64,000 nt of DNA from Ursus arctos. Its lineage: Eukaryota > Chordata > Mammalia > Carnivora > Ursidae. The stretch is taken from assembly GCF_023065955.2 (NCBI RefSeq), contig NW_026622808.1:39444475-39508474 (forward strand). The letters run 5' to 3'. Made by a program: the position numbers and the translations under genes. The notes beneath the pieces were generated by a model. That model ran no database searches, had not been told where the DNA came from, and worked only from the letters and a program-made list of their open reading frames with translations. Positions within the stretch are counted from its first letter, which is position 1, and each line of letters starts with the position of its first letter. This document shows positions 63,601 through 63,982 of the stretch, piece by piece.

Positions 63601-63982
63601 CTAAAAAAGTTTTGAGAGGTTTACCTGGTAGGTGATGGCAAAGGTAAAAGGGAGATTTACAAACACACGTGAGAAAATGATACCATTTTCAGTGGATTGG
63701 GCTGTTACATTTGATTAAATTTACAGTCTTACAAAATATTACCTTAAGATTGTCTGGCAATTCGGAACGTCCCGCATAGCCAGGATTCATAGTAATGGCT
63801 ACGAAACAGTTTGGATTGAGCTTAAGTTCTGTCCCTTCAAAAACAAACACTTCCAGTTTCTGTTGAATGGCTCTCTGAATGCAAAGGATCTGTTGAGCCA
63901 CCACTGACAACACTTCCAACTCAATCCGATTAAATTCATCAAAGCAAGCCCAAGCCCCAGAAGAAGCCAATCCTTTAAAAAA
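1139..63982 (-). CDS. DNAH12: Axonemal dynein heavy chain, central motor part, 23 exons (gene continues off both ends)
   Basis: This is an inner-arm dynein heavy chain, the ATP-driven motor of motile cilia and sperm flagella. The exons are join(complement) 63743-63982, 62936-63181, 62483-62602, 55655-55764, 52679-52862, 52410-52550, 43646-43729, 42936-43124, 38439-38558, 35976-36164, 34750-34901, 31227-31365, 29987-30153, 28577-28832, 26228-26527, 25302-25480, 24042-24234, 14176-14337, 10236-10430, 5118-5251, 3061-3223, 1889-1969 and 1139-1315. Together they give 1,307 codons with compatible phases and no stop. They cover AAA1 (from Walker B) through AAA4 and the first stalk helix. The P-loops GEPFAAKT (AAA2), GPTGTGKS (AAA3) and GLGGSGRQS (AAA4) are visible. 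Assignment to DNAH12 rather than DNAH7, DNAH3 or DNAH1 rests on recalled family wording, such as [19 protein letters not shown] in AAA1 and the Ala-containing AAA2 P-loop. Dynein heavy chain is certain; the paralogue is likely. Confidence 0.85.
1509..1721 (+). mobile_element. Can-SINE (older type)
   Basis: tRNA-like head, then a (CT)n and C-run stretch and an A tail. It is flanked by perfect 14-base duplications AAAATCAACACAAC at 1495-1508 and 1722-1735. Confidence 0.9.
1889..1969 (-). CDS. DNAH12: DNAH12 exon: stalk coiled coil 1
   Basis: 81 bases, 27 codons, phase 0. The acceptor is ATTTAG before GTTGGAG, and the donor is CAG/GTAGAG. It encodes [20 protein letters not shown] followed by ENAHMMQ, a charged amphipathic helix typical of the antiparallel stalk that carries the microtubule-binding tip. 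Too short to stand alone, but it joins both neighbours in frame. Confidence 0.91.
2443..2578 (+). mobile_element. Can-SINE, short form
   Basis: Head GGGCTCCTGGGTGGCTCAGT, ending in an A-rich tail without a CT stretch. Flanking duplications CAAAAACTTAAGAA (2426-2439 and about 2579-2593) support retroposition. Confidence 0.85.
2608..2809 (+). mobile_element. Can-SINE
   Basis: Complete element with head, CTCTCTGTC region, AAATAAATAAA and A tail. The flanking duplication is CAGGATGTG, before 2608 and after 2809. It lies 15 bases from the previous SINE's duplication. Confidence 0.93.
2840..2995 (+). repeat. MIR relic
   Basis: Contains CTCATCTGTGAAATGAGGAT, then a CTACCTCATGGAGTGGTTATGAGG-like core and GTGCCTGGCACATAATA. 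These are the core and 3' part of the ancient MIR SINE. Confidence 0.75.
3061..3223 (-). CDS. DNAH12: DNAH12 exon: start of stalk coiled coil 1
   Basis: 163 bases: one base completing Arg, then 54 codons. The acceptor is TCTTAG before GTTCTTG, and the donor is CAG/GTAAAT. It encodes [20 protein letters not shown] and then [20 protein letters not shown]. The [12 protein letters not shown] motif marks the base of the stalk. The following heptad-rich, Lys/Glu-rich stretch begins coiled coil 1. Confidence 0.94.
3968..4147 (-). mobile_element. Can-SINE
   Basis: Reverse orientation: poly-T, AGATTTTATTTATTTATAGA, ending CGGCGCCCC. Flanking duplications TGAAACCTGCCATCTT lie at 3952-3967 and 4148-4163. 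Confidence 0.93.
4360..4735 (+). mobile_element. Old LINE-1 3' end
   Basis: Starts with a decayed ORF2 end (TACCATATGATTTCATTTAT), then GTACAGCATGGTGACTATAG and a tail-like TATATCTCAATAAAACTAG. These are typical of ancient mammalian L1 3' ends. Confidence 0.7.
5118..5251 (-). CDS. DNAH12: DNAH12 exon: AAA4 to stalk transition
   Basis: 134 bases, 44 codons plus two bases. The acceptor is TTTTAG before CCATGG, and the donor is GAAAG/GTTAAT. It encodes [20 protein letters not shown] and ends [14 protein letters not shown]. It completes the WFQ-PWPEDAL junction expected after AAA4. Confidence 0.93.
5746..5940 (+). mobile_element. Can-SINE
   Basis: Complete copy. Flanking duplications AAAGGGTTATGTAGAG and AAAGGGTTACATAGAG differ at two bases. 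The tail ends in a T run after AAAAATC, an unusual substitution in the A tail. Confidence 0.9.
6209..6430 (-). mobile_element. Can-SINE, diverged, with (TTAA)n tail
   Basis: Reverse copy ending CCAGAGGCCCC. The tail has expanded into an AATT-type repeat (about 6228-6256). Flanking duplications TAGTTTGGGTTTCT lie at 6195-6208 and 6431-6444. Confidence 0.88.
6510..6960 (+). repeat. L2 relic, 3' part
   Basis: Includes CTCCTGCCTCTGGGCCTTGG, then GACTAGAACCCTCC and later AAAGCAAGGACCTTTTCTC. These are degraded forms of the L2 LINE 3' end. Confidence 0.6.
7379..7468 (-). mobile_element. Can-SINE head fragment
   Basis: Reverse short form: GAACTCACAAGCCTGAGATC, AAGAGTCAGGTGCTC, ending CACCCTTGGTGCCCC. 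The A tail is reduced. Confidence 0.75.
7793..7985 (-). mobile_element. Can-SINE
   Basis: Complete reverse copy. Flanking duplications CTACCACGTACTATTCTT (7775-7792) and CTACCATGTACTATTCTT (7986-8003) differ at one base. Confidence 0.93.
8314..8501 (+). mobile_element. Can-SINE
   Basis: Complete copy, GGGCCGCCTGGGTGGCTCAG to an A tail. Duplication AAGACTTGTT on both sides. Confidence 0.9.
9230..10145 (+). repeat. L2 relic split by an LTR
   Basis: The left part (9230-9345) has TTTGCACATACTATGCCCTTG. The right part (about 9896-10145) resumes with GAGTGTGAGATCCTTCTGGG and ends GTAGGTGATCAAGAAACACGTGCTGAATGG, the L2 3' terminus. The LTR at 9346-9895 sits between them. Confidence 0.6.
9346..9895 (+). 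mobile_element. MLT2-like (ERVL class) solo LTR
   Basis: Starts TGTGAGGGTTAACTTTATGTGTC, then has CATCCAATCAGTTGAAGGCC and CCATAATCATGTGAGCCAAT and AATAAATATATG. This order matches the MLT2 LTRs of ERVL elements. No internal retroviral sequence is present. The right edge is approximate because the end has decayed. Confidence 0.7.
10236..10430 (-). CDS. DNAH12: DNAH12 exon: AAA4 sensor and end
   Basis: 195 bases, 65 codons, phase 0. The acceptor is CCCTAG before GGTGTTCGT, and the donor is CAG/GTTTGT. It encodes [20 protein letters not shown], then [20 protein letters not shown] and [15 protein letters not shown]. The [25 protein letters not shown] block is one of the most conserved in axonemal dyneins. 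Confidence 0.94.
11215..11425 (+). repeat. MIR relic
   Basis: GTGACCTTGTGGCAAGTTATTTAATGTCTCTG, CTCATCTGTAAAATGGGG and GGGTTGTTGAAGGATCAAATGAG: a well preserved MIR core. (Segments quoted are separate pieces.). Confidence 0.85.
12060..12540 (+). mobile_element. Old LINE-1 3' end
   Basis: TTATAGCAACTTTATTCATA, AATAGGTGAATGGATAT and ATGGAATATCATTCAGTGAT correspond to the C-terminal ORF2 coding end of L1, heavily decayed. An L1 3' UTR-like stretch follows. Confidence 0.7.
13360..13500 (-). repeat. MIR-like relic
   Basis: CATTTGATCTTCAGACCTCATAACAACCC and a GAGGAACTATGA segment resemble the reversed MIR core. Diverged. Confidence 0.5.
14176..14337 (-). CDS. DNAH12: DNAH12 exon: AAA4 Walker B region
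   Basis: 162 bases, 54 codons, phase 0. The acceptor is TTTAAG before GTTCTATTA, and the donor is GAG/GTAAAT. It encodes [20 protein letters not shown], then [20 protein letters not shown] and [14 protein letters not shown]. The segment [10 protein letters not shown] is diagnostic of dynein AAA4. The intron upstream of this exon (14338-24041) is the longest in view and holds the near full-length LINE-1. Confidence 0.94.
15755..15860 (-). repeat. MIR relic
   Basis: ACTTAATCCTAACAACCTATGA, then AATAGGTGTTATTATCC and an AAGAAACTAGG end: the reversed MIR core. Confidence 0.7.
15860..16999 (+). repeat. Older L1/HAL1-like 5' region with ORF1 remnant
   Basis: A 5' UTR-like stretch with GGAAGATGCCGGGGGAGCAA is followed by a partial ORF1-like frame (about 16732-16990) encoding [20 protein letters not shown] and then a decayed Gln/Asn-rich helix. 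This resembles ORF1 of older L1 or HAL1 elements. It abuts the start of the younger L1 at about 17000. Family not certain. Confidence 0.45.
17784..18668 (+). pseudogene. LINE-1 ORF1 remnant
   Basis: Starts at ATG 17784 ([20 protein letters not shown]). A coiled coil follows (residues ~45-130, rich in [20 protein letters not shown]). A TGA at 18186 interrupts it, then [17 protein letters not shown] begins the RRM-like nucleic-acid-binding domain. A second break occurs near 18474. Further ORF1 sequence ([17 protein letters not shown]) continues in another frame to about 18668. The protein would be a chaperone of the L1 RNP if intact. Confidence 0.85.
18780..22781 (+). pseudogene. LINE-1 ORF2 remnant (endonuclease, reverse transcriptase)
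   Basis: The endonuclease part begins [19 protein letters not shown] with the catalytic-site wording [11 protein letters not shown] stop follows at 19029. Reverse transcriptase blocks occur in pieces (20049-20510, 20507-21028), including [15 protein letters not shown] and [15 protein letters not shown]. The catalytic FADD box reads FTND near 20860, so an active-site residue is lost. The C-terminal Zn-knuckle region continues past the SINE at 22126. It ends at TAA 22779-22781. Confidence 0.85.
22126..22321 (+). mobile_element. Can-SINE inside LINE-1
   Basis: Complete copy in the C-terminal part of L1 ORF2. Duplication TGACAAGGCA lies at 22116-22125 and 22322-22331. Confidence 0.93.
23028..23221 (+). 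mobile_element. Can-SINE inside LINE-1 3' UTR
   Basis: Complete copy with perfect 17-base duplications AAAATAAGGATATACTG at 23011-23027 and 23222-23238. Confidence 0.94.
23810..23935 (+). repeat. MIR relic
   Basis: CAGTTTCCTCATCAGTAAGATAGAG and ATGTAAAGCACTTGGTGCTCAG match the MIR core and 3' part. Confidence 0.65.
24042..24234 (-). CDS. DNAH12: DNAH12 exon: AAA4 P-loop
   Basis: 193 bases: one base completing Arg, then 64 codons. The acceptor is TCATAG before GTATGTA, and the donor is AAG/GTAAAA. It encodes [20 protein letters not shown], then [20 protein letters not shown] and ends [21 protein letters not shown] is the AAA4 loop, with arginine in place of the Walker lysine, the usual state in axonemal heavy chains. 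Confidence 0.94.
24235..25301 (-). other. Intron
   Basis: Mostly an ancient LINE-1 3' region (about 24600-25030, plus strand). The rest is AT-rich with nothing recognised. Confidence 0.75.
24600..25030 (+). mobile_element. Ancient LINE-1 3' ORF2 relic
   Basis: TCACTAGTAATTAGGGAAAT, GTGAGATACCATTCCACTC, TGTTGACAAGGGTGAGGGAC and CTTCTAGGAATATAGCCTAG follow the order of the L1 ORF2 C-terminal coding region, strongly decayed. Confidence 0.7.
25302..25480 (-). CDS. DNAH12: DNAH12 exon: before AAA4 P-loop
   Basis: 179 bases, 59 codons plus two bases. The acceptor is CTATAG before ATAACTGAG, and the donor is TTTTTAG/GTACCT. It encodes [20 protein letters not shown] and ends [15 protein letters not shown]. 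The arginine codon is split with the exon at 24234. Confidence 0.93.
25481..26227 (-). other. Intron
   Basis: Contains a diverged Can-SINE inserted in a MIR-like piece (about 25740-25823). Nothing is recognised in 25481-25735 or 26050-26227. Confidence 0.7.
25824..26031 (-). mobile_element. Can-SINE, diverged
   Basis: Reverse copy: TTTTAAAGATTTTATTTATT, a GAGAGAGAGAGC stretch, ending in a decayed head (ACTGAGCTTCCTACAAGCCCC). Duplication GGTTTTATTCT on each side. Confidence 0.85.
26228..26527 (-). CDS. DNAH12: DNAH12 exon: AAA3-AAA4 region
   Basis: 300 bases, 100 codons, phase 0, the largest exon in view. The acceptor is ATTCAG before ATCTATAAA, and the donor is CCG/GTGAGG. It encodes [20 protein letters not shown], then the dynein signature [11 protein letters not shown] and later [27 protein letters not shown] and HE.RVFYDRL are hallmark motifs between AAA3 and AAA4. 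Confidence 0.94.
27470..27669 (-). mobile_element. Can-SINE
   Basis: Complete reverse copy close to consensus. Perfect duplications GGGAGTTTTGTACTT lie at 27455-27469 and 27670-27684. Confidence 0.95.
27994..28128 (-). mobile_element. Can-SINE, short form
   Basis: Reverse short form: T-rich tail, AAGTAGGCTCCATACCCAAT, AAGAGTCACATGCTCTAC, ending CCAGACACCCC. Confidence 0.75.
28225..28410 (-). repeat. MIR relic
   Basis: GAACAACCTTGTGAAATAGG, AAAAAACTGAGTTTCTGG and AAGGCTCAAACCCAGTTAGA are the reversed MIR core and 5' part. Confidence 0.7.
28490..28518 (+). repeat. A29 homopolymer
   Basis: Twenty-nine adenines on the plus strand. In the dynein pre-mRNA this is a U29 tract about 58 bases downstream of the donor of exon 28577-28832. 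Confidence 0.9.
28577..28832 (-). CDS. DNAH12: DNAH12 exon: AAA3 sensor 1 and lid
   Basis: 256 bases: one base completing Trp, then 85 codons. The acceptor is TTCAAG before GTATGACC, and the donor is GAG/GTGAGT. It encodes [20 protein letters not shown], then [20 protein letters not shown] (the dynein PPGGGRN signature), and ends QIVSGTMEV... at the exon edge. A run of 29 adenines (uridines in the transcript) lies about 58 bases past the donor. Confidence 0.94.
28975..29135 (+). mobile_element. L1-type 3' UTR fragment
   Basis: AAATTGAGGTATAATTGACG, TTTCGGGTGTATAACATAAT and TAACATCTGTCACCATACAT are common wording of old L1 3' UTRs. The strand is uncertain. Confidence 0.5.
29306..29503 (+). 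mobile_element. Can-SINE (older type)
   Basis: GGGGCACCTGGGTGGCTCAG head, CTTGAGATTCTCTCCCTCTG body, short A tail. Duplications AAATGGGATGGAGGG lie at 29291-29305 and 29504-29518. Confidence 0.93.
29987..30153 (-). CDS. DNAH12: DNAH12 exon: AAA3 Walker B
   Basis: 167 bases, 55 codons plus two bases. The acceptor is TTTTAG before AATATC, and the donor is CACTG/GTAACT. It encodes [20 protein letters not shown], then [20 protein letters not shown] and [22 protein letters not shown] is the AAA3 Walker B of axonemal dyneins. The last Trp codon is split with the next exon. Confidence 0.94.
30154..31226 (-). other. Intron, nothing recognised
   Basis: About 1.07 kb between the AAA3 Walker A and Walker B exons. 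AT-rich. I find no SINE, LINE or LTR wording and no extra exon. Confidence 0.6.
31227..31365 (-). CDS. DNAH12: DNAH12 exon: AAA3 P-loop
   Basis: 139 bases: one base completing Lys, then 46 codons. The acceptor is ATAAAG before GCCGTTG, and the donor is CAG/GTTAGT. It encodes [20 protein letters not shown] and ends [21 protein letters not shown] is a fully canonical Walker A loop. In dyneins AAA3 binds and hydrolyses ATP to gate microtubule release. Confidence 0.94.
32698..32880 (-). mobile_element. Short 5'-truncated LINE-1 3' end
   Basis: The reverse complement reads the carnivore L1 3' UTR: a G/C-rich GGGGGAATGGGATAGGCCG stretch, GGAGGGCACGTATTGCATGG, GGTGACTAACGTAATATAA and an A tail. AAATTTTTTTAA at about 32686-32697 and 32881-32892 may be the target-site duplication. 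One of only two L1 pieces in the gene's sense. Confidence 0.85.
33025..33125 (+). mobile_element. LINE-1 3' terminal fragment
   Basis: GTGTTGAATTGCTATACTGT, ACACCTGAAACTAATATAAT and a closing ACTACACTGGATTAAAAAAA are the last ~100 bases of an L1. Confidence 0.75.
33251..33425 (-). mobile_element. Can-SINE, diverged
   Basis: Reverse copy with a T-rich start and a decayed head (CTGACTGAGTCGCCCC). Duplication AAGAAACAGGTTT / AAGAAACATGTTC. Confidence 0.85.
33554..34025 (+). mobile_element. 5'-truncated LINE-1 3' end (472 bases)
   Basis: Begins in the C-terminal ORF2 code ([40 protein letters not shown]), has the ORF2 stop, then a purine-rich 3' UTR and GTATGGTGACTAACATAATA plus A tail. AAGAAAG flanks both sides. 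Little decayed, so relatively young. Confidence 0.88.
34330..34460 (+). repeat. MIR relic
   Basis: ACCTGGATTCTAGGTTTGCC and TTATCTGAGAATGGATGACC resemble the MIR core. Confidence 0.55.
34492..34681 (+). mobile_element. Can-SINE
   Basis: GGGGCATCTGGGTGGCTCAG to (A)n-rich tail. Duplication GTCGTATGATCT / ATCCTACGATCT, somewhat diverged. It lies 68 bases from the exon ending at 34750. Confidence 0.88.
34750..34901 (-). CDS. DNAH12: DNAH12 exon: upstream of AAA3 P-loop
   Basis: 152 bases, 50 codons plus two bases. The acceptor is TTGTAG before TTGAAAAAC, and the donor is GCAAA/GTAAGA. It encodes [20 protein letters not shown], then the conserved [21 protein letters not shown]. The last lysine codon is split and completed at 31365. 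The donor assignment is fixed by phase, because AAG/TAAGAA would break the frame. Confidence 0.92.
34902..35975 (-). other. Intron
   Basis: Contains an ancient L1M-like piece (about 35060-35430: AGCACCCATGAATCCACTAC, then GATTGATTATCCCTCTGCTT) and a MIR. Nothing else is recognised. Confidence 0.6.
35580..35700 (+). repeat. MIR relic
   Basis: AGAGAGCTGGATTCAGGTCC and TGGTTCTGCTAGCCATTTGT correspond to the 5' half of MIR. Confidence 0.65.
35976..36164 (-). CDS. DNAH12: DNAH12 exon: end of AAA2, start of AAA3 module
   Basis: 189 bases, 63 codons, phase 0. The acceptor is CAATAG before GCTAGC, and the donor is GAG/GTATGA. It encodes [20 protein letters not shown], then a variable acidic segment, then [18 protein letters not shown] is a recurring dynein motif in this position. 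Confidence 0.91.
36377..36740 (+). mobile_element. Can-SINE (older type) interrupted by a younger SINE
   Basis: The left part reads GGGCACCTGGGTGCCTCAGT up to TCTGACTCTT. The right part resumes at about 36624 with AAGCCTCTGACTCTTGACCA and ends in an A-rich tail. The interruption is the reverse SINE at 36417-36623. Confidence 0.92.
36417..36623 (-). mobile_element. Can-SINE nested in another SINE
   Basis: Complete reverse copy. Perfect duplications AAGCCTCTGACTCTT lie at 36402-36416 and 36624-36638, made from the host SINE. Confidence 0.95.
37257..37357 (-). mobile_element. Can-SINE, short form
   Basis: T-rich start, GGTAATCTCAATACCCACTG, AAGGGTCACATGCTCTACTG and a decayed head. Confidence 0.75.
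38439..38558 (-). CDS. DNAH12: DNAH12 exon: AAA2-AAA3 linker helices
   Basis: 120 bases, 40 codons, phase 0. The acceptor is TTGCAG before GAACTG, and the donor is ATG/GTAGGC. It encodes [20 protein letters not shown] and ends with [15 protein letters not shown]-1 relic begins about 75 bases upstream of the acceptor on the transcript side. Confidence 0.9.
38634..39110 (+). mobile_element. Old LINE-1 3' ORF2 relic
   Basis: CCACCAGTCAGAACGGCTAG, GACAAGTGTTGGTGAGGCTG and GGAATGAATCTGTATTTTGG mark the L1 ORF2 C-terminal coding region, diverged and truncated at both ends. Confidence 0.8.
39591..39620 (+). repeat. GT microsatellite
   Basis: GTGTGTGTGAGTGTGTGTGT, interrupted once, immediately before the MLT1-like LTR. 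Confidence 0.85.
39625..40044 (+). mobile_element. MLT1-like (MaLR) solo LTR
   Basis: CAGCAGGTTGAACGGTGGTC, CCTATTTGGAAAAGGGGTCTT, AGGAATGCCTCTAGGCCAAA, AATAAATTTCTGTCGCTTTA and TTGTGGTAATGTTAGGACAG follow the order of a MaLR LTR. No internal sequence. A polyadenylation-like AATAAA is present at its 3' part. Confidence 0.8.
40101..40290 (+). mobile_element. Can-SINE
   Basis: GGGATGCCTGGGAGGCTCAG head, CTCTCTCTGACAAATAAATA body, A tail. Its tail directly abuts the L1 relic at 40291. Confidence 0.88.
41200..41430 (+). mobile_element. Can-SINE (older type) with G-rich 5' edge
   Basis: A GGGGCGGGGGGCGGGGGG tract precedes the ACACCTGGGTGGCTGAGTCA head. An A tail follows. Duplication AATACACAA at 41191-41199 and 41431-41439. 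Confidence 0.88.
42577..42616 (+). repeat. AC microsatellite
   Basis: About 20 uninterrupted AC units inside the 3' UTR of the L1 relic. Confidence 0.92.
42936..43124 (-). CDS. DNAH12: DNAH12 exon: ATVSRCG motif, end of AAA2 core
   Basis: 189 bases, 63 codons, phase 0. The acceptor is CTCTAG before CCAGCCACC, and the donor is AAG/GTAACA. It begins [20 protein letters not shown] and ends with a basic stretch (LKLRKKNCK). The conserved dynein ATVSRCG signature is intact. Confidence 0.93.
43125..43645 (-). other. Intron, mostly an L2 relic
   Basis: 43180-43610 reads like an L2 3' end on the plus strand: CTTTCCATGATCTAGCTCCT, GGAATGCCCAGGCCC and TCATCTTAGTATTCCTGGTGC, closing with a CATATAATAAAAAATACGTA stretch. 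Confidence 0.6.
43646..43729 (-). CDS. DNAH12: DNAH12 exon: AAA2 sensor region
   Basis: 84 bases, 28 codons, phase 0. The acceptor is CTTTAG before CTTTGCCTT, and the donor is TCG/GTAAGT. It encodes [20 protein letters not shown] and then AMDLSQAS. It is the shortest exon but one in view. It continues directly into [11 protein letters not shown] of the next exon, the universally conserved ATVSRCG motif of dyneins. Confidence 0.92.
43835..44000 (+). repeat. MIR relic
   Basis: TCTAGGTCTAGCTCTGTCAA, ACTTACTAGGTAAGCGAATA and CAGCCTCTTCATCTATGAAC match the MIR order. Confidence 0.75.
44201..47461 (+). pseudogene. LINE-1 ORF2 remnant with intact reverse transcriptase core
   Basis: Open pieces at 44201-44921, 45061-45885 and 45891-46229. 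The second is a 274-codon stretch with [15 protein letters not shown] and the catalytic [13 protein letters not shown] box intact. Frame breaks occur near 44860-45060 and 45880. A closing piece ends at the TAA near 47461 ([19 protein letters not shown]). The endonuclease is missing, so it cannot move on its own. Confidence 0.88.
46924..47120 (+). mobile_element. Can-SINE inside LINE-1
   Basis: Complete copy in the ORF2 C-terminal region. Perfect duplications AAAGTTAAAAATTGAG at about 46908-46923 and 47121-47136. Confidence 0.95.
48241..48436 (-). mobile_element. Can-SINE (dog-like older subtype)
   Basis: Complete reverse copy: T run, AAAGATTTTATTTATTTGAC to CCACCCAGGCGCCCC. Confidence 0.92.
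48727..48840 (-). mobile_element. Can-SINE, short form
   Basis: Reverse short form: AAGATTTTATTTTTAAGTAA, AAGAGTCACATGCTCTACTG, ending CAGCCAGGCACCCC. Confidence 0.8.
48928..50362 (-). pseudogene. EWSR1P: EWSR1 processed pseudogene with internal deletion
   Basis: EWSR1 is an RNA-binding FET-family protein. This copy has no introns and lies within a dynein intron. On the minus strand it begins with 5' UTR wording and the EWSR1 start (ATG at 50338, MASTDYSTY), then jumps to the RGG segment ([12 protein letters not shown], about 50300). It continues through the RRM ([20 protein letters not shown], 49780-50118), RGG repeats, the RanBP2-type zinc finger ([20 protein letters not shown], about 49640) and the C-terminus, then a 3' UTR to about 48930. 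Stops and frameshifts disable it. Flanking CAAATATTTCCATCATT (48911-48927) and CAAATATTTCCATTATT (after 50362) are the L1-type target duplication. Confidence 0.92.
52410..52550 (-). CDS. DNAH12: DNAH12 exon: AAA2 Walker B region
   Basis: 141 bases, 47 codons, phase 0. The acceptor is CCCCAG before TGGACT, and the donor is AAAAAG/GTAAAA. It encodes [17 protein letters not shown] and then [20 protein letters not shown], ending [14 protein letters not shown] is the AAA2 Walker B equivalent, with glycine in place of the catalytic glutamate, as expected for a non-hydrolysing dynein AAA2. The intron to the previous exon is only 128 bases. Confidence 0.93.
52679..52862 (-). CDS. DNAH12: DNAH12 exon: AAA2 P-loop
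   Basis: 184 bases: one base completing a split Gly codon, then 61 codons. The acceptor is AATAG before TTTCATG, and the donor is GAG/GTAGTA. It encodes [20 protein letters not shown] and ends at the [12 protein letters not shown] segment. GEPFAAKT is the AAA2 Walker A loop. It keeps the Lys-Thr, but alanine replaces the usual glycine before the lysine. AAA2 of dyneins binds ATP structurally and is not thought to hydrolyse it. Confidence 0.93.
52863..55654 (-). other. Intron
   Basis: One clear Can-SINE. 53146-53590 and 55130-55510 both end in a GAGAAATAA...TTTTAAG(T/C)CAC(C/T) motif typical of ancient LTR or DNA-transposon relics, but I cannot assign the family. Short frames here are not convincing genes. 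Confidence 0.55.
54360..54530 (+). mobile_element. Can-SINE
   Basis: GGGGCACCTGGGTGGCTCAG head to CTCTCTCTCAAAAATTTTTT. Perfect duplications AAAAATGATCCTTGCA at 54344-54359 and 54531-54546. Confidence 0.94.
55655..55764 (-). CDS. DNAH12: DNAH12 exon: N-terminal part of AAA2
   Basis: 110 bases, 36 codons plus two bases. The acceptor is TTTTAG before GAATTTTTG, and the donor is CATGG/GTAAGA. It encodes [10 protein letters not shown] through [20 protein letters not shown]. The last glycine codon is split across the intron and completed by the exon at 52862. This is the helix pair just before the AAA2 P-loop. Confidence 0.92.
55909..56107 (-). mobile_element. Can-SINE with expanded ATTT tail
   Basis: Reverse copy. 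The tail has grown to about nine TTTA units (55918-55950). Duplication TTAAAACTTTATTTTTT / TTAAAGCTTTATTTTTT differs at one base. Confidence 0.9.
57387..57962 (+). mobile_element. Solo LTR, class I (ERV1)-like
   Basis: TG...CA bounded at about 57387-57962. A CACTTAATAAACTTTCACTT polyadenylation region (AATAAA at 57880) and CTTGACTCCGTGAGACAAGA near the 3' end are typical of gammaretrovirus-like R-U5. No gag, pol or env sequence is present. The 5' boundary is uncertain. Confidence 0.6.
58317..58520 (-). mobile_element. Can-SINE with G12 tract
   Basis: Reverse copy near consensus, with a long G run (about 58401-58412) and a shortened head region (CCAGGGCTCTGAGCTGAAGG). Ends CCACCCAGGCGCCCC. 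Confidence 0.92.
59325..60170 (+). repeat. Ancient interspersed repeat, family unassigned
   Basis: TTATAATAAACCGGTAAACA, GGGGCAGTCTTATAGGACTG and TTGTCCAGTTGGTGTCCAGA recall a widespread old mammalian repeat. Interrupted by a short Can-SINE at 59780-59873. Confidence 0.4.
59780..59873 (-). mobile_element. Can-SINE, short form
   Basis: TTTTAAAGTAGGATCCACAC, CAGTCCATATGCTCTACCAC, decayed head CTTGGCTACCCC. Confidence 0.65.
60518..61896 (+). mobile_element. Old LINE-1 3' third
   Basis: ORF2 C-terminal region from GGCACAAAAAGAGACACATA through CACTGTTGGTGGGAATGCAA, a decayed stop, and a 3' UTR ending TGGAATTAAAACAAAAAACT. Flanking AAAATTTTTTATTTTTG (60501-60517) and AAAAATTTTTTATCTTG (about 61898-61914) may be the target duplication. 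Confidence 0.82.
61886..62041 (+). repeat. Tandem duplication of an ~80-base unit with AT repeats
   Basis: Unit 1 (61886-61967) and unit 2 (61968-62041) share AAAAACTTAATAAAAAA, TATCTTGATTTTACATATAT and AATAGAAACAGCACTTATTC. They differ mainly in the length of the internal AT repeat and one base in the T run. Confidence 0.92.
62483..62602 (-). CDS. DNAH12: DNAH12 exon: AAA1-AAA2 junction
   Basis: 120 bases, 40 codons, phase 0. The acceptor is TTTTAG before CTTCTTCGA, and the donor is CAT/GTGAGT. It encodes [19 protein letters not shown] and then a segment with [20 protein letters not shown], which leads from AAA1 towards AAA2. It joins the exons on both sides in frame. Confidence 0.92.
62603..62935 (-). 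other. Short intron
   Basis: 333 bases between two AAA1 exons. It contains an A run at about 62871-62888; nothing else is recognised. Confidence 0.75.
62936..63181 (-). CDS. DNAH12: DNAH12 exon: AAA1 C-terminal half
   Basis: 246 bases, 82 codons, phase 0. The acceptor is CTTCAG before GTTCTTTTTAGA (VLFR), and the donor is CTG/GTAAGT. The peptide runs from [19 protein letters not shown] through [20 protein letters not shown] to FPNENEDIL. This is the highly conserved end of AAA1, including the sensor 2 arginine region ([10 protein letters not shown]), found in all axonemal dyneins. Confidence 0.93.
63182..63742 (-). other. Intron
   Basis: 561 bases. One L1 3' fragment at 63231-63305; the rest is unrecognised AT-rich sequence. 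Confidence 0.7.
63231..63305 (-). mobile_element. LINE-1 3' terminal fragment
   Basis: The reverse complement of GTTAGCCAGCATATAGTACA and GATGTAGTGTTCGACGATTC matches the last part of an L1 3' UTR. Sense to the dynein gene. Confidence 0.65.
63743..63982 (-). CDS. DNAH12: DNAH12 exon: AAA1 Walker B and sensor 1
   Basis: 240 bases, 80 codons, phase 0 at both ends. It has a TTAG acceptor just above 63982 and an AAG/GTAATA donor. It opens [19 protein letters not shown]: the Walker B acidic pair (D14, E15 of this exon) that activates water for ATP hydrolysis in AAA1, the main motor site. [16 protein letters not shown] at the end is the sensor 1 segment. The AAA1 P-loop should be in the next exon upstream, beyond the window. 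This is the rightmost exon, with only 18 intron bases after it. Confidence 0.93.
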
